DNA from: Cunninghamia lanceolata
Lineage: Eukaryota; Streptophyta; Pinopsida; Cupressales; Cupressaceae
Assembly (NCBI GenBank): GCA_027924645.1
Contig: BSBN01001687.1
Coordinates: 4,526,001 to 4,590,000, forward strand
Reading direction: 5' to 3'
DNA length: 64,000 nucleotides
This document shows, in pieces, positions 20,951 to 32,849 of the stretch. The notes under the pieces are model-generated. The model searched no databases and was not told the origin of the DNA. It worked only from the letters and a program-made list of their open reading frames with translations. Made by a program: the position numbers and the translations under genes. Each line of letters starts with the position of its first letter. The first letter of the stretch is position 1.

Positions 20951-23788
20951 ATCCTTTTATGAAAATGTGAGATGATGCGGCGCAGCGATATGTCCTACCA
21001 TGGCTTGGAATTGAGTCACATTCAGGTTGGTGGGAACTTGGGTTTCCAAGATTTCTTTATCAAGGACTTCTTTATGGAGAGGTGACGTGCGGAGCAGCTC
21101 AAGTATGGAGATTTGCGCAGGGGTCTTTCCTAGATGTTCTAGGAGGTTGTATTGATTGATAGGCGATGGACATGTGGTTGGATGAGGAGGTAGGGAGTCT
21201 GACGTGGATGAGGGCATTTGATCAGTGGTAGGGGATGTGCAGATGGATACGTGGCCACGATGAGTTGTGACGACACAATTGGGTGCTTGAGCCTGAATGT
21301 TGATTGTGTTAACATGGTTAAACGATGGTTCTATCTGCCCTACAATAGAGTCATAGGATGCGGGTGGTGGGGTGATGTTGTAGGTTTGATTAGACGATGA
21401 TGCTTTGTTATGATTGGGCAGTGGATCCTTGTAAGCTCCTAGATTGGCGTTGGGCAATGGTTGGGTGTTTTGGTCAAGGCTGACTTGATTATGATCAATG
21501 AGGTCTTGGACACAATGCTTTAATTTCATGTAATCACTGGTTTTATGGCCCACAATGCAGTGGTAGTCGTAATAATCATTTTCACTGTACCATGTAGCTT
21601 TGAGCTCATTCTCTTGACAGGGTTTAATAGGTGGGAGAGTTATCAAACCTTTCTTAAGACATCTGTTGAGGATATCCTCGATTGGTTCCCCTAAAGGTGT
21701 GAATTGCCTTCGAGGTTTGTTTTGTTTAGTTTGCCCCCTTGGAATATTTGCATTAGCGGCATATGTATTTGAGGGTGTTTGATTCTGTACATGTTGGATG
21801 ACCTTCACATTAGTGACACCATCGTTCAAGGTGTTTTTGTTCTTTCCCCAATAGCGTGACTTTTTGTTTGATTGCATGTTGTTGTTTGCATTGGGGACAT
21901 TGATATTGGGTTTGTTGTTGTTATTGTTGTTGTTGTTGTTGCTGTAGGACTTGTCATATAATTTGATTGAGCCCTTGGTGATGAAGGCCCTTTCTATGGT
22001 AATACCTTTATCGATGACTTCTTCAAAGGTAGACGCACAAAGGATCTGTAGATGGAACCCTATTTCTTGATTTAGGTTAGTCACAAACATGGTGACTAAT
22101 TGTTTCTCAAGAATTGGCCAAGGGAGTTTGCTTGCTAAGCTTCTCCACCTCTGCAAGAAGGAAGCGAAGGATTCTCCACTCTTTTATTTTGTATTACAAA
22201 GGTCTATCATAGATATTTTATGTTCAAAATTATAGGAGAAGTGATTGACAAATTTTTTCGCGAACTCAGGGAAAGACCTAATGCCCGAGGGAAGATGTGT
22301 GAACCACTCAGCGGCTTGACCACCGAGGCTTCTTGGAAATAGTCTCATGACATATGTATTGTTGTTTGAGACTTCTAAGAAAGCAAGGTAGAACTCCCTA
22401 AGATGATCCCTAGGGTCTCCCTTTCCCTTGTATTTGTCAAATTTGGGCATTTCAAAATTTTTGGGGAAAGGGGGCATGTACAATGTCTGATCAAATGGAT
22501 AGGGACAAATATCCTCAAAAGAATAATGCTTTTGTTTGCCCCTAGTCTGTATATCATCTACTTTTTGAATCAAGGTTTTTACAATGCTCGTTAGATCTGA
22601 GGTTGGTGGCAGTTGTGGTGTGTAGGTTTGCTGATTGATGAGATGTTGAAGATTGGGTGGGATTTGATGTTGGAGGTTTTGGGAGGTCGTGTTTTGGTAC
22701 TATGGGGTGGTGTTTTGGTTGAGTTGTGTGAGATGTTGATAAGCGTAGATTTGTTGGAGAATATGTGGTGATATTTGAGGATTGGGATTATGTTGTGTTG
22801 ATGACGCTACGAGATTTTGTAGATACATGAGATTAGACAGATTGACATTGGATGGGTTGTCATTAGATGAGTTGACGTTGCATGGGTTGATGTTGTATGG
22901 GTTGATATGAGATGGATTGATGTTAGATGGGTTGGTCGTGTTGTAAGGTGGTTGTGAAAAGAATTGTCTTATGTAGGCTATGGTTTGAGGGTTGAGTGGA
23001 GGCACACTTGTGGAGGCACTTGTATGTGTGAGGTTCCCTTGGATGCTTAAGGTCATTTGTGGAATGGAAGAGGTTACATTAGTTGTGATAGTGGATGGGG
23101 TGATAGGTTGGGAGGTGATAGGATTGGAGACAATTGTGGGAATTGTAGATGTGGTAGCATTAGAGCTTGTGGGGGTGGTAGATATGGTGGGTGTTGACAT
23201 TTGAGAGATGATAGATTGGGTGTTTGATGTAGATGGTTGGGAGAATGTGGTAGGATTGATGTTAGAGGTGGATGGTTGAGACGATGTTGTGTTGTGGGGT
23301 GGTTGGGCACCAATTTTGAGGAGGTAGTCAAGATATCTATTTGGATCAGATTTTAGGATTTTGTCAAGTATGTCCATGTTGTCGGCGTCTTGTGTAAAGG
23401 TCAAGACATCTTGGTCATCTTGGCTAAGGGTGGGTGGTGGTGGTGGTTGCAAGAAATGGAAGGGGTTTTCATTGGGATTGTATGTCAGGATTTGAAAGAC
23501 AGAAGGTAGGTTGTGTGTTTGGTTGATTGGTAGGTTGTTGTCGTTGGTATTAGGCATTCCTATGCCCATATATTGTCTAACGTCTGCCATTTCTTGATTC
23601 TTCTTGTGTTGTGATCTAGTTATGGGCATGCAAGTGTATGGATTTGATTTTGAGGAGTGAAATGGGGATGGAGACCTTAGAGAATTCGGATTAATTTGTT
23701 GGACCCAAAGATGGATGTGGTAGTGAGATGGAGTAAAAAGAAAGGTGGAAGGGTGATTGTAGTGTGATGAAGGATGATAAGTCTTCAA
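20951..23788 (-). pseudogene. gag of the Tat-like element
   Basis: One frame runs from Met 23788 to about 20957 with only two internal stops (near 22700 and 22184). The N-terminal 360 codons are Pro/Ser/Thr/Asn-rich and include a tandem of 5-residue NPSNI-type units at 22840-22940. The Retrotrans_gag domain follows: FEMPKFDKYKGKGDPRDHL, GGQAAEWFTHLPSGIRSFPE, FLQRWRSLASKLP. An Asn run is encoded by a GTT-type microsatellite (21908-21943, plus strand). A zinc-finger-like YDYHCIVGHKTSDYMKLKH has Tyr where the last metal-binding Cys is expected. Gag forms the particle shell and packages the RNA. The protease frame follows without a clear gap. Confidence 0.85.
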
Positions 23789-25545
23789 AAAAGTGTTAAT
23801 CTAAGGATGATAAGAGTGGATGGTATTGACTTTTTGCACAAATTTGGACCAAAAGGTAGATGATAGATGATGTTTGCTTGAGAATGATTTGATGGAAGGG
23901 ATTTTGATGTTGATTTTTCGAGGGTGAAATTTTTTTAGATGAACTAGATGTTTGGTATGAAAGATTAGGATGGCATTTTTGACAAAGGATTTTGAAGGTC
24001 AACGGATGAGCTCAAGTAAGATCTAGTTTTGTGTCGTACAAATGGATGTTTCTCTTTGTTTGGGGTAGACTAATGACCTTACACAAAGAAGGATGATTAT
24101 TTCACTTGAAAGGTTGACTAATGACTCTCCAAGCAAAATGTGTTGTAAAAGATGAAATCTAGATCTAGCTTTAGCTCAAAGGGATGACGAATTTTTGGTT
24201 GGTGATTTTTTGATAGGTGTTTGGATTTGGAAGATTTTGGATATGTTTTTGGTGATAGAAGCAAAAGGATTTTGGAACGATTTCTTGTGACAAGGATGTT
24301 TGCTTGGTCTAAAAGGTATGCAAAGATTAATGAGGATGAATGGATATGAAATTGAGTGGATTATAGTATAGCAAGGGGTCTGATAATGATAATGATTGAT
24401 TCTCTAAGGTCAAAATGAAGGTATGATTGGAAAAATTAGGATAAAATGAGTGGGGTATTGATGGGTTTTTGGAAGGTGATTATGGATTATGGCGAAGTAG
24501 GTCCTAAGGATTACAATGGAATGTTCTCTATTTTCAGGCAAGTCAATCTACAAATAGCGTCAATCCACAGATGAAATGGCACCAAAAGCAGACAGAGATG
24601 GCACTGAAATAGGTCAGTGTTGGTCGAGGCTCTAAAAAAGGTGGATTTTGATGTCAAACTTGGATTTGTTTTGATATGAAGTTTGATCAAATGATTTTTA
24701 TTGTCTCTTGGCAAGTTTTCTTAAAAACAATTTAAGCACAATAAGACACAATAACTGAGATTTTGTTTTGTGAAAAGACGTGTGATTTTCTTAAACAAGC
24801 ACTTTACACAACCTAAGGTGAAGATAGGACAATATTTGTTGAATCCCCTAGCTGCGCCTATTCAAAGTGAGTAGCTCCAGGATCTTGGTAGCACCGACTC
24901 CCCCTTACAGTGCACTCACTTCTCACACATACCAAGATCCAGGTTTCCACAAAGGCTTGTCCCTCACCAAACCTTAGGATTGTTGTCCCTGCTACCTCGG
25001 CTAAGAACCGCATGAATCAGGGCCGCTTCAAAGGTTACCCTTCTGCGTCAACAAATAGAAGGTTTTTAGCTTGCTAAAACAAAGGTTCATAGTAAGTCCA
25101 TTCGTTCAGGTGGCCATACGTGTGGTAATGCTACTCTCCATTATGGAGTCTCCTAGCCTCCAAGGGTTACACCTTGGAGGGTTTTGGGGGAGGTTGGCTG
25201 TCAGTATGACACAACAACACCTGTTGCTTGTGACTTTTGTCACAAACACATTATTTTATATAGCAGCTCGAAAGAGCTTGGCTTTAGCTTGTTTCTGCTT
25301 GGGTCATTCCCACCTTTCAAAGCGGAGTGGGAGGCCCTCTAAAGGATTAACAAAAGCAACACAACCAAAAAAATACTTTTGATCCCCAAGTTCATACAAG
25401 GATGTGAGGGGAGAGCATACGTATATTTTGTGCTTATGTCACACTAAACAAGGTTCATTTTAGTTCTTTGGATTATGTTGGGGTGATTTATGCAAGTGTT
25501 GTGAGAATATTTTGATTCCAAAGGTCACCAATGGTGCGAGGGAAG
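23789..25545 (-). other. 5' leader of the Tat-like element, with part of the 5' LTR replaced
   Basis: No supported gene. In the element's direction this lies between 5' LTR and gag. By length, the 5' LTR should extend left from 25800 to about 24724, but homology with the 3' LTR stops at 25546. Sequence from 24724 to 25545 is therefore unexplained by the LTR. I could not find a convincing primer-binding site. A 103-codon plus ORF at 25071-25382 has no recognisable motif. Confidence 0.55.
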
Positions 25546-25800
25546 AGCTAATTAATTGGATTTAGAGAGGAGGGAGAAACTGACCAAATAAATATTCCAC
25601 ATTTATTTAATCAATTGGCTAAAGTTGAACTATTGAATTAATAGAATTAATCCAATTGTTGGGGATATAATAATGAAAAATTAGGTGATGAAGGGATAAT
25701 TAATTAAATAAAAATTTAATTAATTGATTAGAAGGGAAATTGGTATGTTTAGGGATGTCGGGAGTTAGTTTAATGATGAAGACATTTTTAGGTGTCTACA
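25546..25800 (-). repeat. Truncated 5' LTR of the Tat-like element
   Basis: 255 bp matching 8886-9140 almost base for base, ending in GGTGTCTACA next to the CCTTA target-site duplication. The remaining 820 bp of the LTR are absent to its left. Confidence 0.88.
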
Positions 25801-27593
25801 CCTTATACTATCAGTCTCATCTATAAAAATGATGGATGGGGTATGTTCACTTGTCATGACAAATAACTTACGAACCAACTTTGATCCTTGTCCAATAGCT
25901 ACTATCTTCACTGTATTTCACCCATGTCCATGGAACTGGAAAATGAGGATCTCCACCTACAAGCACCCAATCTTTTCTTTATCTATCATAGTAGATTTCT
26001 TTTTCCATGCGATTGTTGCCAACCTCAAGTATTTCACAAAAGTCTGCATTTCCATTGCACTTTGCTGCATTTCAAGGTTTCTATTTTGTGTGGTTTGGGA
26101 TGCATTGGTAGAAGCTTGAGAAAATTGTGATTCTACAAATCGTTTGTTTTTCTCTGAGTGTTCTTAAAACTTTTAAAACTATTTTGTAATGTCCTACGAT
26201 CATTGTATTCTATGAGCTGGCGAGGAAGATCAATGCCTTTCAACAAATCCTCTTGGAGCATATTTTGCAATCATTGCCTCCAATATATATTATTTCCTTC
26301 CTAAGTTGGTGGCCTTTTCTAGGCTTTTACAGCTTGCATATATGCTATCGAGACATTTCCAACTATACCATTTGACAAATATTCTACCATCTCCATTTGA
26401 TGCGGCCAAAGAAGAGATAACTAGAAAGGTTTGAGCATCTCATGCATACCCACCACCTTGAGCATTTCTATTTTTGGCTTGGATGAAAGGATGCTGGTGA
26501 AGATTGTGGAAATTAGACTTACATTAGATAAAAAACTTTGGGCTTTTTTAACCAATCTATTTTATACATATCCTATAATTACTACGCTCCATAGATAACG
26601 CTTCCCTTTTTATTTTGAAATTTCTTTGTCTATTTTGAGAGGTTTTGGCCTTTATTTACACTTCCACTCCTCAAATGTAAGACGCTAGTGTCTAAAATTT
26701 GACAAAGCTACTATTATCTATTGTTTTCCCTTTTAGCATGAGCTAGGAGTATGTTGGTAGAAGAGGTAGTGTTATTGAGTGTTACACCTAACAATTGCCT
26801 TTATTTGAGAGTTTCGACAACAATCCGTTTTATGCATACCTTGTAATCTTCCATTATCCTTTGATGGGTGTCAATAGCTCAATCCAAAACTCCCAATTTG
26901 GCATGGACAACAGGATGATGATGAATAATGTAGAAGATGGCGATACACCCACCCATTGCATTCAATTCAAACAGTCTTTTCTCTTTCTATCCTTAAGCTA
27001 TTTTCCCTATTCAATGTGCATATTTGCAGTCATGGTATTCCAATAGATGGTGCTCCTCATGAGGTAATAGCCCTTTGATATGCCTTTATACCTGTTGCCT
27101 TCCTTGCATATCATTTCTAATTTGAAATGGCTAGGAGATGCTTGTCAACTGACATGTCATGGTGAGCAGTGGCATATCATACTTTATGTTTCTTGTTTCT
27201 TAGTTTCCTCTCCATCAAAACATTGCAGAGTTGTATTTAGGAAACTTTATGTACCAAGTTTTGGTCACTTATTTTGCTGACCTTGATACTAGGTTGTATA
27301 AAGCATTGCTTTGAAACTAATGGTTTCTGGTTAAAGTTCACCCTAAAAACCACACCAGTCAATACAATATCCACACTTGACTGAAGTTTTGAACAACAAT
27401 AATATATGGACATTCATGATACCCTCTGAATTTATAATCACCGTAAATTCCAAAGGCTACAACAGTAATAATTTGATTAAACTGGGATGGTTTAATGACT
27501 CACATATGACTTTCTAAAACACATGTAGGGAAGTGATAACTCAAAGAATGGGAAAAGTTCAAAAATTTCAGGTTTAAAACTGAGGGAAACAAC
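25801..27593. repeat. Copy 2 of the tandem duplication, right part
   Basis: Continues copy 2 in register with 1288-3945. It starts with the Walker-B part of the RPT6-like fragment on the minus strand (25801-25935) and lacks the 890 bp found at 2621-3510 in copy 1. No other gene is supported. It ends abruptly at the left border of the next LTR element, and the continuation of copy 1 beyond 3946 is not found on the other side. Confidence 0.88.
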
Positions 27594-28778
27594 TACATAC
27601 ATTCAAGGACATTTAACCAAGCTAAGTCACAACTTTTGCAAGAGGTCTACTGTCACTTGGAATGATATGGAAATTTGAAATTTGTTGATAAATTTTGTTA
27701 AACCCTAGATGAACAATAGACAAAACCCTAGTTCTATTATAAACATGGCATAACTTTTAATTCATAATAGATACGGACAAATTGAAAGAAGTGTCGAGAT
27801 CAGTGAATAGAGGAGAACCTGATTCTAGAAGCAGAGGTGTTGAAAGACAAGGGTACACGTGCCCTTGTCCTTGGAGTGAAAATATGCCAACAGTTAAAAT
27901 AGAGAAAATGCTCCAGAATGCCTAGATGTTTCTAAACCCTGATTTATCAGGAGGCCAATTAGAGGTCAAAAGAGCAGGTGCCCTTGACCTTATAGGGATA
28001 TTTTCCATCTTTTTCTTTTGATCCAGAATCCTTATGCTTTGCAATGATCCGCTACACCTCCTCTCCACAAGATTTGACACCTGTAATCTACAATCGCAAG
28101 AGAGGGGTTGGGGGTTGTGGTGTTTAAGAGATTGCCCCAGTCAAGCCCCAGAATTGCATTCAAGTCTTCCAACATCGTTATTAGATAGAGAGTACATGTA
28201 CTTGGTGGACAAAGGCAAAAGCAATGATAAAGTAGATAGATTGAATCACAAATAGATATCACCTTGAAGGTAAAACCCTCATGGAAGAATGAAGCTCTTT
28301 CATGACATGAGGAGATGGATTGATGAAGCTAAATCTGCAACAAACAAACATAATAACAACACAAGTCTCCTCTACAACACAATGAAAGCCTTGAATATCT
28401 TTAGCATAAGATCACAAGTTCGCATTATCCATCCAGTTTACAAATGAAGTCCTAAACATGTTTATATATACATTCCTGCTAACATTTCATAATTTAAATT
28501 GAATAAGTTGACAAAGGGAGACATTTTAACGGTCCCTTTTTTGACACTTAAGATTTGGGCCTTGAAAAAATAGGGCAGGACAAGGGCGTAGGTGCCCTTG
28601 TCCAAGCACCTATTTTAGGGATGGATTAATCTCCAGAGTGTCCCTTAGGTCCCATTTGACATGGGTTTCAAAGGATTTTGCTCTAGGATTCTTTTTAAAC
28701 TTGCATGATTAAACTAAAGAGACATAGGAGCTAAACTTATGAGGTAAAACTCCTCGGGGGACATTTTACGACATAACA
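27594..28778 (-). repeat. 3' LTR of the 27.6-35.4 kb element
   Basis: Begins tacatacattcaaggac and ends ttttacgacataaca, matching 34170-35368. It contains inverted repeats around gacaaggg...cccttgtc at 27846-27869 and 28578-28603. Confidence 0.85.
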
Positions 28779-28793
28779 TTTAGCCCCCACTTT
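28779..28793 (-). other. Polypurine tract of the 27.6-35.4 kb element
   Basis: The minus strand reads AAAGTGGGGGCTAAA directly before the LTR start TGTTATG. Confidence 0.75.
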
Positions 28794-30950
28794 AATGTAT
28801 GTATGACCTTACGAACCATACATGCATTAAAGTACAATCGAAAACACATAAAATACACTAGGCACTTGAAGCTAATGCATACACCAAGATTGAGGAACCA
28901 TTTCTAGCCCCTAGTCTTAGGTAAGCACTAGAAAAGACATTGTAGACACATAAAACACAGAGAATACAATATTGAAGACACACAAAACATGGAGAAGACA
29001 TGAGAGAAGCCACATAAAGCATGATGAACACATTGAGATAAAATTTTCATAACATATTCCTAACATCTTCATATACATATACATGGAAATATAATTGTAA
29101 CACAAAACCCCGAAGGGGAAAACATGACAAACAAACCTCGAGTGTGAGTGTAGCTCGTCTCTACACACACACAAGAGGGGAAACATGCAATACAAAGCCC
29201 AAGTGGGGGTTAACCACACAAGGGAGAAAACACACAGAATACACAAGAAACGTATAGCATGCTATAGACATACTATACATCTTAAACATGGAAAACAAGG
29301 TGATGGAAGAAGATTATTGCTAAGTCCCACCATCTCAAACATGCTATAGACACACCTAATGGTTGGGCTTATGCCACAACAATTTCCAAAGACATGCTTA
29401 AGGGAGGATAACTTCTCAAGATCCAACCCCACCTCCGTGGAGGACTTTTGTAATAAAAGGATGTGTACTAGCTCAAGAGATACACCATCCCACCTTCTCT
29501 AGAAGGGCTTTTGAATAAAATAATACACACTAACTCAAGAGATACGTTATCCCACCTCATGCAGAGGTCTTCTTTGATTACAATATAGATAAAAATGTGT
29601 ACTCGCATCGAAGATACATCTTACCTCACAGAGAGGGCTTACAAACATGCTTTGTTAGTATCAAAATCATTAGATAGATATCTTTATATATGCCCCCACC
29701 TTAAGGTGGTTGATGTCATGTACCGATATCAAGCACATTAAGTTAAAGAGAAAACACACAAGGAAACAAGAGTTTTCACAAAGCCCATGACCTAAGGTAA
29801 CATGTGCTTATGATGACCGAATGTTCCCACAAAGAGATTGATAAGATATGCTAATATATGATAACAAGAGAGGTTAGACATCTTACTCTAAGATAATAAC
29901 CAAAGCGAGTCATTAAAGCTATGCATGAAAATAATCACATTAAGGACCAAGGCTATACTATGAGTTTGAAACTGAGTATAGTCATTGGGCTATACTGTAG
30001 ATACCTAAGAATTGAGTGTAGCAATAAGGTGAGATACTAATCATAGTGTGCAAGAGTAGATTGAGTGGATCGTAAAATGTTAGTTACAAGAAATGCCACA
30101 ATATGATACATCACACAGAGTGATTCTACTAGTCAAGAATTGTATATATATATAAACCAACCCCATCTCCATGTATGAACTAGATCCATTTTTGCTTGCT
30201 TGTTGAAGGGACATGCGGTCCGTATCAGTTAGTTGTTTATTTTTTGTCATCCGCCAACTAGGTAGAATCACTAGAAGAAGGTAAACAATAAAATGAGAGA
30301 GGAGAACAAATGCCTTAGGAAAACCATGTAGGAGGATGCCCCCAAGTCATCAACCACAACGCTATGCCCCTAAGGCACGATACAAAAAAATAGAGAAGGG
30401 GCAATGATAGAAGAATGATCACAATAGAGGCGGTCTCCTGGTATCCTTGACTTTACAAGAGTATCAAGGGTCATCCCAAGAGACCTAAACAACACACAAC
30501 ATGGGGGAACACAACACATATTATTTAACATATATATCTAGGAGGAGACCACCCTTGAGAGAAACTAGAATAGGTGCTATAAGGAGTGCAACTTAATGAG
30601 GGAGAAATACTTACCTGATTCAATGGGATATTTCTTGGTGGACAATTCATGTCTAATAGCTTAGGATATCTCACATGTTGTTTTGGTCTTGTTGATATTG
30701 TATTAACATTAAGTTTAGTGCAACAAAAGGCTTTGGTGGGCTAAAAAGAACAGTATCCAATATCGCTAGTGTAATTAATTCGAGAAACTTGTGAAGGTAC
30801 TCTGATTCCTTTTTGATTTACACCACAACCATTACATACATAGTCACAATTGTTATAAATTATTTTAAATCCTCAAACATAGAGGGATGTCATTTCCTTA
30901 AAAGATGGTGAAGCCTCATAGGTTTCATAATTTGTAGTATAAGTAAGGGT
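28794..30950. other. Non-coding interior with a 62-70 bp tandem repeat
   Basis: No gene supported. A 109-codon minus ORF (29246-28917) is Cys/Phe-rich and reads like chance. At 29427-29650 about three and a half degenerate units of 62-70 bp each begin ccCACCT...AGRGG and end near caagagataca. Confidence 0.55.
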
Positions 30951-30956
30951 GTTGTC

Positions 30957-31932
30957 TTAGTTTTCTACCAAGGAGACTTTAGGTTTCTTAGGCATTCCCA
31001 AAGATTGCTTTGATGAGATCAATTCAACTTTTGATGTGTTGGATTGATTAAGTTTATATTCTCTCACATGTGAAGGAGTAAAATCTAATGAATCCCAATT
31101 GTCACCAAAAAGTGCATTTGATGGTTTAGAGTCTCGTACCACATCTGTGGCAAGATGTGTTGATGAATCAACTCATAAGTTATTTAGACTCGTATGATTG
31201 TTAACTTGTTTTTGTGTTTTGATATGTAAACAGTTGTTCAAGTCATGATCAACTTCCACGATGTAGGGCTTGTTTTCATAAATAAACTTTATTGATCGAT
31301 GAAGGGCAGATGAAACTTCCCCATGACATGGATCCATGGTCTACCAAGAATCATATTAGAGGAAAGTAAACCAGGCATGACATGGAAAAGGGTAGATAAT
31401 GTCATGAGACCATACTTTACGAGTAGGGTTATAGTACCTAGAAATTGGCTACCAGTATTATCAAAGCCACAAATACTAATCCTATCTCTAGTTTGATTAA
31501 AGAAGTGTCAATCTTGATTCTACGTAGCAAGTCAATGCCACAAACATTAAGAGCTAATCCATTGTCAATCATAACTCGCTTTATCAACCTTTTATTTATT
31601 GTGACAAATATTAAGAGTGGATCATTTTTATTTTGAACTTCAATTGATGGTACTTCGTGTTGTTGAAATAGAATATCCATTTTTGTTGCATGCATATAGT
31701 CTAACAAAGCTGCTACATCATTTGGCTTAACAACATGTGCTACAATCACCTTGTGTAAGGATTCTTGGAGCATTCCATGGTATGTAGGTGATGTTTGTAT
31801 TAAATCCCAAAGAGAGATCTTAGCCAGAGTAGCACGAATCTGCTCAACAAGATCATATTCTTGACCAACTTTATGAGTAAGACAAGGAGGTGGAGGGAAC
31901 ATAGATTGAGAGGCTAGAAGAGAGACAATCAC
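30957..31932 (-). pseudogene. Retropepsin-like protease region of the gypsy-like element
   Basis: The frame 31932-31438 contains ISLWDLIQTSPTYHGML, then LIKRVMIDNGLALNV. This is the layout seen in Tat-type elements, where a short helical motif precedes protease (compare ISILELLRTSPLHKEVL in the 17.7-kb element). IDNG holds the catalytic Asp. Near 31370-31320 another frame gives SNMILGRPWIHVMG, the conserved protease C-terminal motif, followed after a shift by SALHRSIKFIYENKPY. Downstream frames show nothing I recognise. The protease is broken by frameshifts, and no polymerase follows. Confidence 0.72.
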
Positions 31933-32212
31933 ATGTGGTGCCTGCTTACTTTGCTTGCTATTATGGGTGTTTTAGGTGTGATAAATCATGGGACGTTGCA
32001 ACACATTTTGAACACCTTAACTTCTTTGAGTGATCTATCTTGTATAGGTTAGAATGTAATCTAGGGTTGAGGTGGTTTTCGATCACCTTGAACTGTAATC
32101 ACCGGTTTTAAGCAAGAGGGTGCACTAGGTGCCCCATTCACAATGAGTTTAGGAACATTAGTATACTTGTTCACTATCCCCTTGTAGGTTGAACAAGTTT
32201 ATTAGTGATTAT

Positions 32213-32845
32213 TTAATTAACATTGTTTTTACTATGATTAAGCTCGACATGCATCCCTAAAGGATTCAATGTGATGAACCTTTCTTCATTCACTAATGCT
32301 TCATCCTGGCTAGGGAGAGCATTGGAATGAGGGAAAGGTAAGGTGTTGTGAAGGGAATTGTTAATGATTGTATCATTAGTGATGTATAAGAGACTTGAAT
32401 CTACAACTAAAGTAGAGCTATCCATGGTCTTTTCATCCAAGGTTCTTGAAAATTTAGCTATAGGAGTAGGATAACTTATGGAATCATCATCATCATCATC
32501 ATACGTCTTAGCTATTAGTTCCAATGCATTAAGAGAAGAACTTTCACACTCGTCATTCTCAAGAGTATTCACTGAAATGTACTTTGTTAGATCTCCTACT
32601 ATTGAAGGGTATGTATTCATGAGAGCGATGAAGTTGTCAAAATCAAATATATAATCAAGGATTTCAAATGAAGAGCATTTAAATATATCCTTATGATACA
32701 TAGCTTGTATATAAGTGAGAACATGAGGATGCATATTAAGAAATTTGTAGAAATTCTCAAAGTTTTTGATATATGCATGTAAAGATAGCAAAGAGCAATG
32801 ATATGAAGATGCCACAATGAAATGTCTTGAAACATCAATGTCCAA
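32213..32845 (-). CDS. Unidentified 210-codon ORF, possibly gag-derived
   Basis: The longest clean frame in this element. It lies upstream of the protease region in the element's direction, where gag would be. The first part is hydrophobic and helical (YHCSLLSLHAYIKNFENFY, HVLTYIQAMYHKDIFK), the middle has a run of Asp, and the end is Ser/Leu/Asn-rich. I see no Retrotrans_gag motif or zinc knuckle. It may be the N-terminal part of a gag or an unrelated frame; the family is not recognised. Confidence 0.35.
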   Translation of the reverse strand: MDIDVSRHFIVASSYHCSLLSLHAYIKNFENFYKFLNMHPHVLTYIQAMYHKDIFKCSSFEILDYIFDFDNFIALMNTYPSIVGDLTKYISVNTLENDECESSSLNALELIAKTYDDDDDDSISYPTPIAKFSRTLDEKTMDSSTLVVDSSLLYITNDTIINNSLHNTLPFPHSNALPSQDEALVNEERFITLNPLGMHVELNHSKNNVN

Positions 32846-32849
32846 TAAG

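Larger units (their letters stand above)
8064..25800 (-). mobile_element. 17.7-kb Ty3/gypsy retrotransposon (Tat-like), minus orientation
   Basis: The element is bounded by TGTAGA...TCTACA ends and a perfect 5-bp target-site duplication, CCTTA (8059-8063 and 25801-25805). The uninterrupted target is preserved in duplicate copy 1 around 1288, which confirms the borders. The minus strand carries gag, protease, reverse transcriptase, RNase H and integrase in gypsy order. Between integrase and the 3' LTR lies about 7 kb of extra sequence with a plus-strand plant-mobile-domain ORF. Large size and an antisense extra ORF before the 3' LTR are known traits of the Tat lineage (Ogre/Grande/Retand type). 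All reading frames are broken, so it is a dead copy. A solo LTR of another family sits inside it. Confidence 0.93.

Noticed and set aside
25071..25382. 103-codon plus-strand ORF in the Tat leader
   Set aside because: No recognisable domain, antisense to the element and in a region of uncertain origin; not called as a gene.
28917..29246. 109-codon Cys-rich minus ORF
   Set aside because: Composition arises from repeated aca/cata words on the plus strand; no homology motif.
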